This document shows positions 56,560 to 63,319 of a stretch of DNA of 63,319 nucleotides, in pieces. The stretch's first letter is position 1. Every line of letters starts with the position of its first letter. Source of the DNA: Paenibacillus sp. EZ-K15 (GTDB taxonomy: Bacteria; Bacillota; Bacilli; Paenibacillales; Paenibacillaceae); the NCBI RefSeq assembly GCF_002573715.1, contig NZ_PDHM01000001.1, forward strand, positions 1-63,319, written 5' to 3'. The notes beneath the pieces were generated by a model. That model was given only the letters and a program-made list of their open reading frames with translations. It made no database searches and had not been told where the DNA came from. The position numbers and the translations under genes were made by a program.

Positions 56560-57416
56560 AAACAACGATTTACGAACGTGAATATCGGCTGAGCAAGGAT
56601 GCTGTGTTAAAGCTCGGTCAATCCACGCTCATTATGGGCATATTGAATGTGACGCCGGATTCGTTCTCCGACGGAGGTCGTTATCACGACATGGAGCGGG
56701 CGGTCAAGCACGCGCTTCAGCTGGTGGAAGAGGGAGCTGACATCATCGATATCGGCGGAGAATCGACGCGTCCAGGCCATGAGCCGGTTGGAGCTGAAGA
56801 GGAGCTCGCCCGCGTTATCCCGGTTATAGAAGCCATCCATCGGCATGCGCCGCATATTCCATTATCAATTGACACGTATAAAGCGGAAGTTGCGCGTCAG
56901 GCTATTGGAGCGGGCGCTCATATCATAAATGATATTTGGGGCTTTAAAGACGATGCGGATATGCCCAAGACAGCGGCAGAGCTCGGATGCCCCGTGATTT
57001 TGATGCACAATCGCCGCGATCGGAATTACATCAATCTCATCGAGGACGTAAAGCGCGATTTGCTGGAAAGTGTCGAAATTGCAAGGGCTGCAGGTGTGCA
57101 GGATCAGCATATTTTGCTCGACCCGGGTATCGGGTTTGCCAAGGACTATGACGAGAACATGAAAGTGATGGCCTCCCTCGATCAGCTTGTAGGGCTTGGG
57201 TTTCCGGTGCTGCTGGCTACCTCCCGCAAAAGGTTTATCCAGACCGCACTTGGCGCCCCGGCACAGGATGTGCTGGAAGGAACGGCCGCCACGGTGGCTT
57301 ACGGGATTGCGCAAGGTTGCCAGATCGTTCGTGTGCATGACGTGTTGCATATGAAACGGACAGCGAAGATGTGTGATGCCATGACTTACGCTTCAACGGA
57401 GCTTACACGTATATAA
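56556..57416 (+). CDS. folP: Dihydropteroate synthase
   Basis: Joins p-aminobenzoate to the pterin pyrophosphate; the target of sulfonamides. The 286-residue TIM barrel shows ILNVTPDSFSDGGRY near 29-43, DIGGESTRPGHEPV near 66-79, SIDTYKAEVARQA near 107, and ILLDPGIGFAKDY near 187. It starts with an ATG overlapping the pabC stop. Confidence 0.96.
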   Translation: MKTTIYEREYRLSKDAVLKLGQSTLIMGILNVTPDSFSDGGRYHDMERAVKHALQLVEEGADIIDIGGESTRPGHEPVGAEEELARVIPVIEAIHRHAPHIPLSIDTYKAEVARQAIGAGAHIINDIWGFKDDADMPKTAAELGCPVILMHNRRDRNYINLIEDVKRDLLESVEIARAAGVQDQHILLDPGIGFAKDYDENMKVMASLDQLVGLGFPVLLATSRKRFIQTALGAPAQDVLEGTAATVAYGIAQGCQIVRVHDVLHMKRTAKMCDAMTYASTELTRI

Positions 57417-57454
57417 TTTTTTTCGGGACAAAGGATGGAAGGGCGGAGTACGAG

Positions 57455-57817
57455 ATGGATAAAATGATACTGAGCCGCATGGAATACTACGGCTACCACG
57501 GTGTGTTTGAGGAAGAGCGCAAGCTGGGTCAACGATTCTATGTGGATCTGGAGCTGGAGATGGATTTGAGCAAAGCTGCGAAGACGGATGACTTGACGTT
57601 AACGGTAAATTATGCGGAGATTCATGATCTCTTGCTGGATATTATGCGGACGGAGTCGTTCCGCCTGATTGAAGCTTTAGCGGAGCATATTGCATCTAAG
57701 GTATTGGACACTTATACTATTATCGATGCTTTAACGGTCCGATTGACGAAGCCGCACCCGCCTTTTGACATTCATTTTGAAGGTGTGACCATTGAGCTGC
57801 ACCGGACCAGGAAGTGA
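57455..57817 (+). CDS. folB: Dihydroneopterin aldolase
   Basis: A 120-residue tunnelling-fold enzyme that cleaves dihydroneopterin. Features: MEYYGYHGVFEEERKLGQRFYVDLE near 9-33 with the glutamate that binds the pterin, VNYAEIHDLL near 50, and RLIEALAEHIA near 67. GGGCGGAG lies upstream of the ATG. folK starts 7 bases after the stop. Confidence 0.95.
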   Translation: MDKMILSRMEYYGYHGVFEEERKLGQRFYVDLELEMDLSKAAKTDDLTLTVNYAEIHDLLLDIMRTESFRLIEALAEHIASKVLDTYTIIDALTVRLTKPHPPFDIHFEGVTIELHRTRK

Positions 57818-57824
57818 GACGATC

Positions 57825-58373
57825 ATGAATTCACACGCCACCTCTGAGTGTTCAGAGGCTTATATTGCTTTAGGGGCCAATTTGGGAGACCGCGAGGGTA
57901 ACCTGATGGAGGCTTTAGAACGGTTGGACGAAGTACCTAGCATATCGGTAGAGCGCGTATCCAACTTGTATGAAACCGAGCCGGTCGGCTATGTGGATCA
58001 ACCGATGTTTCTTAATATGGCCACAGCCGTGTCGACATCGCTGAGTCCTCATGAGCTGCTTGCCGAAATGCAGCGAATTGAAAAGCAGCTCGGCCGGGTA
58101 CGTCATATTCATTGGGGGCCGCGGACGGTGGACTTGGACCTGTTATGGATGGAAGGACGCCGTCTGGATACGCCGGACCTTGTTCTGCCGCACCCCCGTA
58201 TGCAGGAACGGGCTTTTGTGCTCAGACCGCTGGCCGATATCGTATTTGAGCTCGAACCTTCAGGTCTGTACCCTGTAGTGAAGACAGCACTTGAGAACCT
58301 GGAAGGAAAGGAAGGAATACAGCTTTGGAAAACAAGCAGCTGGCGCAGCGTATCCGCGCTTTCCGAAAATTGA
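57825..58373 (+). CDS. folK: HPPK, hydroxymethyl-dihydropterin pyrophosphokinase
   Basis: A 182-residue enzyme that activates the pterin with ATP before FolP. AYIALGANLGDREGNLMEAL near 12-31, FLNMATAVST near 62, RHIHWGPRTVDLDLL near 95-109 and HPRMQERAFVL near 125 are conserved. The ATG at 57825 has AGGAAG 10 bases upstream; an earlier frame start lies in folB. Confidence 0.94.
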   Translation: MNSHATSECSEAYIALGANLGDREGNLMEALERLDEVPSISVERVSNLYETEPVGYVDQPMFLNMATAVSTSLSPHELLAEMQRIEKQLGRVRHIHWGPRTVDLDLLWMEGRRLDTPDLVLPHPRMQERAFVLRPLADIVFELEPSGLYPVVKTALENLEGKEGIQLWKTSSWRSVSALSEN

Positions 58374-58531
58374 AGGGTTTAACCCAGCAAGAGCTCGCCG
58401 AGCGTACCGGTATATCACTGGCCGTCCTTGGTGCGATTGAGCGGGGGAACCGCCGTGCCGAGGAGCAGATGCTGGTTCAGATTGCGGACGTGCTGGAGAT
58501 TACAATGCAGGAGCTTAAGGAACGGAGCTAG
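58325..58531 (+). CDS. yazB: Small HTH (XRE-type) protein YazB
   Basis: A 68-residue Cro/CI-type helix-turn-helix protein (QLAQRIRAFRKLKGLTQQEL, AERTGISLAVLGAIERGNRR). Targets are unknown; the same gene follows folK in B. subtilis. The start is a TTG inside the end of folK with AAGGAAGGA upstream, giving a 49-base overlap. Confidence 0.88.
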   Translation: MENKQLAQRIRAFRKLKGLTQQELAERTGISLAVLGAIERGNRRAEEQMLVQIADVLEITMQELKERS

Positions 58532-58753
58532 AACCTCCGAATAGAAAAGCCGGTGCAGGTTTATTTTCATTAAACCCGGCCATTAATATAGGATGATGCT
58601 TCTGGATGCGATCTACAAGACATGTAATTTTTGCGGACTGGACGAGGGTGCGATTCAGAGTATGATGGGTTGGTTTGAAACTTATGGATCCCTTGCACGA
58701 TAACCGGGATCTTTCGACTATAAATATCTGAATATAAAGGGGTGACACATAAA

Positions 58754-59785
58754 ATGGATAAGTTGCAAATCGGAAACATCGAGATGAAGAACCAAGTGGT
58801 TCTGGCGCCCATGGCAGGCGTGTGCAACCCGGCGTTCCGCTTGATTGCTAAGGAATTCGGTACCGGTTTGGTTTGCGCCGAAATGGTGAGCGGCAAGGCC
58901 ATTGTTCACGGGAACAAGCGCACCCAGGAGATGCTGTTCGTCGACGAGCGGGAGAAACCGCTGAGCCTGCAAATTTTTGGAGGTGACCGCGAATCCCTGG
59001 TGGAAGCGGCCAAAGTTGTCGATCAGCAAACCAATGCCGACATCATCGACATTAACATGGGCTGTCCTGCACCGAAGGTAACGAAGGTTGATGCGGGTGC
59101 GCGCTGGCTTCTGGATTCGAACAAAATCTATGAAATGGTAGCGGCCGTTGTTGATGCCGTGAACAAACCGGTCACGGTGAAGATGCGTACAGGCTGGGAT
59201 AGCGATCACATCTATGCTGTCGAAAATGCACAAGCTGTCGAACGCGCGGGCGGTCAGGCGGTCAGCGTTCACGGACGCACGCGCGAGCAGCTCTACACCG
59301 GGCACGCGGATTGGGACATCATTCGCCAAGTGAAAGAAGCCGTCTCCATTCCGGTTATCGGTAACGGCGATGTGGTGACGCCGGAGGATGCTCGCCGGAT
59401 GCTGGATACGACAGGCTGCGATGGTGTCATGATCGGTCGCGGAGCGCTGGGGAACCCATGGATGCTGTATCGTACCGTGGAGTACCTGAAGACAGGCCAG
59501 CTGCTGCCGGATCCGGCTCCGCAGGAGAAAATCCGGATTGCCATTCTGCATATGGACCGGCTGATCGCTTTGCGCGGCGAAGCGGTTGCGGTACGGGAAA
59601 TGCGCAAGCATCTTTCCTGGTATTTGAAAGGGCTGAAGGGCTCCGCTCGCATTAAAGATATGATTATGGAAGAAACGAAGCGCGACGAAATGGTGAACCT
59701 TCTGAACAACTTTGTGAACAATCTGGAGGCCCAAGAAGAATCGACAAAAAGTGTATACCCTCAAGCCGTTGCGGCGATGGGATAA
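58754..59785 (+). CDS. dusB: tRNA-dihydrouridine synthase (DusB-like)
   Basis: A 343-residue FMN enzyme that reduces uridines in tRNA loops. [22 protein letters not shown] near 16-37, [17 protein letters not shown] near 98 with the catalytic Cys in [16 protein letters not shown] near 139, [15 protein letters not shown] near 173 and [11 protein letters not shown] near 200 are family motifs. GGGGTG lies 9 bases before the ATG at 58754. Confidence 0.94.
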   Translation: MDKLQIGNIEMKNQVVLAPMAGVCNPAFRLIAKEFGTGLVCAEMVSGKAIVHGNKRTQEMLFVDEREKPLSLQIFGGDRESLVEAAKVVDQQTNADIIDINMGCPAPKVTKVDAGARWLLDSNKIYEMVAAVVDAVNKPVTVKMRTGWDSDHIYAVENAQAVERAGGQAVSVHGRTREQLYTGHADWDIIRQVKEAVSIPVIGNGDVVTPEDARRMLDTTGCDGVMIGRGALGNPWMLYRTVEYLKTGQLLPDPAPQEKIRIAILHMDRLIALRGEAVAVREMRKHLSWYLKGLKGSARIKDMIMEETKRDEMVNLLNNFVNNLEAQEESTKSVYPQAVAAMG

Positions 59786-59795
59786 TTAGGGGTGC

Positions 59796-59838
59796 AGGCT
59801 GTTATATGGGTGCGTGTATGCGACATTCGTAACAGCCT
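59796..59838 (+). terminator. Terminator-like hairpin after dusB
   Basis: AGGCTGTTA and TAACAGCCT form a 9-bp perfect stem with a long loop; only three T residues follow. Confidence 0.5.
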
Positions 59839-59847
59839 TTGCGCGCA

Positions 59848-59876
59848 TTGACTTTTTGAAATGGTTCCCATATAAT
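59848..59876 (+). promoter_or_regulatory. Sigma-A promoter of greA
   Basis: TTGACT (59848-59853), 17 bp, exact TATAAT (59871-59876). Confidence 0.78.
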
Positions 59877-59996
59877 CTTTCAGTATAAATTCAAGAAATT
59901 GAGCAGGCATCAGAGGGAAGTTCTGATCCCCAAGAATTCGCATATAGTATGTTGATACCGTGGTTTAAATTATTTACATGACAGGAGAATCGGTTA

Positions 59997-60473
59997 ATGA
60001 GCGATAAAGAAGTCATTCTTACCCAGGACGGTCTGAAGAAACTGGAGGACGAACTTGAGAATCTAAAGTCTGTAAAACGCCGTGAAGTGGCTGAGCGGAT
60101 TAAAGTTGCCATCGGTTATGGTGATATTAGTGAAAACTCCGAATATGAAGACGCCAAGAACGAGCAAGCCTTTATCGAAGGCCGGATTATAACGCTGGAG
60201 AAAATGCTCCGCAATGCGCGCATCATCAACAATGATGATATCAATACCGATGTCGTCGGCGTGGGCAACACGGTGATCGTAGAGGATTTGGAATTCGGCG
60301 ACACGATGCAATATACCATTGTAGGTACGGCTGAATCGGATCCGCTTAACAACAAGATCTCTAACGAGAGTCCTGTAGGCAAAGCGATTATTGGCAAGCA
60401 AAAAGGATCGGTTGTAGATGTTAACGTTCCTGCGGGCGTTATTCAATATAAAATTGTAGACATTAAGAAGTAA
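59997..60473 (+). CDS. greA: Transcript cleavage factor GreA
   Basis: Enters the secondary channel of RNA polymerase and rescues backtracked complexes. The 158-residue protein has an N-terminal antiparallel coiled coil (about 8-75) with the acidic tip [17 protein letters not shown] and a C-terminal FKBP-like domain ([20 protein letters not shown]). AGGAGA precedes the ATG at 8 bases. In B. subtilis it is not at this locus. Confidence 0.96.
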   Translation: MSDKEVILTQDGLKKLEDELENLKSVKRREVAERIKVAIGYGDISENSEYEDAKNEQAFIEGRIITLEKMLRNARIINNDDINTDVVGVGNTVIVEDLEFGDTMQYTIVGTAESDPLNNKISNESPVGKAIIGKQKGSVVDVNVPAGVIQYKIVDIKK

Positions 60474-60490
60474 GTCGGAATGTGGTGTAG

Positions 60491-60515
60491 AAAGCTTCCT
60501 TCGGGGGGCTTTTTT
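60491..60515 (+). terminator. Terminator of greA
   Basis: AAAGCTTCC and GGGGGCTTT pair (two G-U) around a UUCG tetraloop, then T residues. Confidence 0.85.
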
Positions 60516-60537
60516 AACATATTAGAATTTATAAGTT

Positions 60538-60606
60538 TTTTGGGGTCCCCGCAAAGTATTTGGAATAAGCATCGTAGCATAGGCTCCACTTTGTGGGGTT
60601 ATTTTG
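60538..60606. repeat. Hairpin-forming interspersed repeat, copy 2 (inverted)
   Basis: A 69-bp element between greA and lysS, the reverse complement of 9814-9881 with two substitutions and one single-base indel. In this orientation the ends CCCCGCAAAGT and ACTTTGTGGGG can pair along all 11 positions in RNA, one of them G-U. The rest of 60607-60781 holds no gene, and I see no T-box. Confidence 0.85.
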
Positions 60607-60781
60607 AATAGGCAAGGCTGTGTTGAGGGCTTAATGGGTTAATGGCATGTCTTGAATGGCTGCCCTACCGTTAAGTCCTAACCGAATGTGTACAAGTTGT
60701 TCAAGGGCTGTCCAGATCATGTAATGGGTGGCGGCATTTGTGCTGTTGGGGATTACGATGGAAGTGAAATGAAGGAGATGA

Positions 60782-62299
<1,518 letters not shown>

Positions 62300-62330
62300 T
62301 AGCGTTTGCTCCATTAATAGATTGTGGAAG

Positions 62331-62371
62331 AGGCAGTCGGCTATAGATCTCTATAGTCGGCTGCCTTTTTT
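62331..62371 (+). terminator. Terminator of lysS
   Basis: AGGCAG and CTGCCT outer arms, inner CTATAG/CTATAG, then six T residues. Confidence 0.85.
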
Positions 62372-62393
62372 GTATGGTGATCCCGATTCTTTC

Positions 62394-62422
62394 TTGTTCT
62401 GAGAATAAAGCTATGCTACATT
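62394..62422 (+). promoter_or_regulatory. Possible promoter of the membrane protein gene
   Basis: TTGTTC (62394-62399), 17 bp, TACATT (62417-62422). Confidence 0.4.
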
Positions 62423-62460
62423 TATTTAGTACATATGTATTAAATAAGGGAGCTGGTGGA

Positions 62461-62994
62461 ATGATTGGGGTTTTTATTATTGGATGTGAAATTTTATTCT
62501 GGGTATTTGTTCTCGCTGGATTAAGTGCAAGATATCTCTTCGGGATGAAAAGAACGGGCGGCATACTGCTGCTGTGTACGCCGATCATCGACTTATTATT
62601 GATAGCCGTAACCATGATAGATCTGCGTGGCGGGGCAGATGCCGGATTCATGCATGGGCTGGCAGCTGTATACATCGGGGTGACTATTGCTTTTGGGCAT
62701 CGGATGATCCAATGGGCGGACGCCCGGTTTGCTCACCGATTTGCAGGTGGTAAGAAACCGGAGCCAGCCCCGAAACATGGAGCGGCTCGCGCCAAGCGTG
62801 AGCGCCAGGGGTGGTATCGCCATGTGTTGGCGTGGATGATAGGAGTTATATTGCTTGGCGTTATGATTGTGGTTGGGGAACCAGCACGAACGGGGCAGCT
62901 AAAGGCGATGGCCTTACAATGGGCCGTGATCCTGGGAATTGACTTCATATATAGCTTCAGCTATACCTTCTGGCCTAAGAAGCAGGCAGGGTAA
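62461..62994 (+). CDS. Conserved membrane protein of unknown function
   Basis: A 177-residue protein with about five hydrophobic segments (residues about 3-23, 35-55, 62-80, 118-138 and 148-166) and a basic cytoplasmic loop (ARFAHRFAGGKKPEPAPKHG to KRER, about 86-113). No enzymatic motif is visible. The ATG at 62461 follows GGTGG and starts at a natural signal-anchor; the frame extends back to 62374 without a site. It is the last gene before the rRNA promoters. Confidence 0.8.
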   Translation: MIGVFIIGCEILFWVFVLAGLSARYLFGMKRTGGILLLCTPIIDLLLIAVTMIDLRGGADAGFMHGLAAVYIGVTIAFGHRMIQWADARFAHRFAGGKKPEPAPKHGAARAKRERQGWYRHVLAWMIGVILLGVMIVVGEPARTGQLKAMALQWAVILGIDFIYSFSYTFWPKKQAG

Positions 62995-63072
62995 ATGGAG
63001 ATACTGAATACCTAGTATATAGTAAGTAAATGATTGTATGATTTTACCTAATTATTAATTTGCACAAAAGGA

Positions 63073-63101
63073 TTGCATATTGGCGAATGCCATGGTATAT
63101 T
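63073..63101 (+). promoter_or_regulatory. rRNA operon promoter P1
   Basis: TTGCAT (63073-63078), 17 bp, TATATT (63096-63101). It is 84 bp upstream of P2. Between the last gene (62994) and P1 there is only AT-rich DNA. Confidence 0.6.
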
Positions 63102-63185
63102 ATATTTCCGGCCAAGAAATACGGTCGAAACAAACGCTTGGAACAACAAGCCAAAATGAATTTGAAAAACAAATTCAAAAAAAGC

Positions 63186-63214
63186 TTGCAATGATCGAGC
63201 GGATGTGATAAGAT
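63186..63214 (+). promoter_or_regulatory. rRNA operon promoter P2
   Basis: TTGCAA (63186-63191), 17 bp, TAAGAT (63209-63214), with a TG one base before the -10 (extended -10). The AT-rich tract before the -35 resembles an UP element. Confidence 0.82.
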
Positions 63215-63220
63215 ATAAGA

Positions 63221-63319
63221 GTTGCTAACGAGATAAATTGTTAGCGACGAGCGAAGAAGTTGATCTTTGAAAACTGAACAACGAGTGAGTAAAACGAACC
63301 ACTTCGGTGGAACGTTGAA
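63221..63319 (+). other. rRNA operon leader with antitermination and processing signals
   Basis: TTGCTAAC and GTTAGCGA form a leader hairpin (63222-63247). TTGATCTTTGAAAACTGAAC (63259-63278) contains the boxA-like sequence usual before Bacillales 16S genes. A hairpin ACCAC-TTCG-GTGG follows near 63298-63311. The 16S gene itself must begin beyond the window. Confidence 0.8.

Noticed and set aside
58718..59764. 348-residue frame on the minus strand within dusB
   Set aside because: Covers the whole dusB gene in antisense; no independent support.
60607..60781. Possible T-box leader before lysS
   Set aside because: The segment has GGGTGGCGG but lacks the T-box core AGGGTGGnACCGCG and a following terminator.

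Overview
The window looks like the origin-proximal core of a Gram-positive endospore former of order Bacillales, most likely a Paenibacillus (inference). The gene order follows the Bacillus subtilis yaaQ to lysS region almost gene for gene. Sporulation genes are interspersed (gin, yabG, sspF, spoVG, fin, spoVT, yabP, yabQ, spoIIE), TTG and GTG starts are common, and base composition is near 50% GC. No phage, transposase, CRISPR array or defence island is visible, so this is mainly a housekeeping region and most of the interest lies in regulatory DNA and local departures from the B. subtilis order.

Layout. The window opens with the 3' end of a 5S rRNA (1-65) and closes with tandem promoters and leader of another rRNA operon (63073-63319), both on the + strand, so the segment lies between two rrn operons. 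0.4-2 kb holds an orphan lipoprotein, a membrane protein on the minus strand and the anti-sigma factor gin. 2-10 kb holds a PLP decarboxylase, tmk, darA (c-di-AMP receptor), yaaR, holB, ricT, yabA, trmN6 and rsmI. abrB (minus strand) and an HD-domain phosphohydrolase are transcribed divergently from a 322-bp region rich in Spo0A-box-like heptamers. 12-20 kb holds tatD, a c-di-AMP (ydaO/yuaA) riboswitch before the 3D-domain gene yabE, rnmV, rsmA, yabG, veg (two strong tandem promoters), sspF, ispE and purR. 20-36 kb holds spoVG, glmU, prs, a small minus-strand ORF, pth, fin, mfd, a PrsA-like lipoprotein, spoVT, a SpoVB/MurJ-like flippase, yabN/mazG, hup, rqcP, yabP, yabQ, divIC and yabR. 36-46 kb holds spoIIE with a Spo0A-type promoter, a VWA protein, the YabT-like kinase, tilS, hpt and ftsH. 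45-53 kb holds nadABC, coaX, hslO, a membrane-anchored PpiC foldase and cysK. 53-60 kb is a folate operon (pabB, pabA, pabC, folP, folB, folK, HTH gene) followed by dusB and greA. lysS and a small membrane protein come last.

How the genes work together. Four themes recur: translation and ribosome maturation (rsmA, rsmI, rnmV, rqcP, pth, tilS, dusB, lysS, trmN6); replication, repair and transcription (tmk, holB, yabA, mfd, hup, greA); control of sporulation entry and compartment-specific sigma factors (abrB, spoVG, gin, fin, spoIIE, spoVT, ricT); and envelope building and quality control (glmU, flippase, divIC, ftsH, two PpiC proteins, yabE). Cyclic-di-AMP sensing appears twice within 9 kb, as a protein receptor (darA) and as a riboswitch.

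The most unusual observations are a 68-69 bp hairpin-forming intergenic repeat present in two inverted copies 51 kb apart (9814-9881 and 60538-60606), the Spo0A-box cluster between abrB and the HD gene, the riboswitch before yabE, a probable unannotated small gene between prs and pth, and several perfect palindromes next to promoters. Relative to B. subtilis, yazA, metS, ridA, ctc and the trnSL tRNAs are absent from their usual places, while the HD gene, a PrsA-like lipoprotein, hup, nadABC and greA are present.
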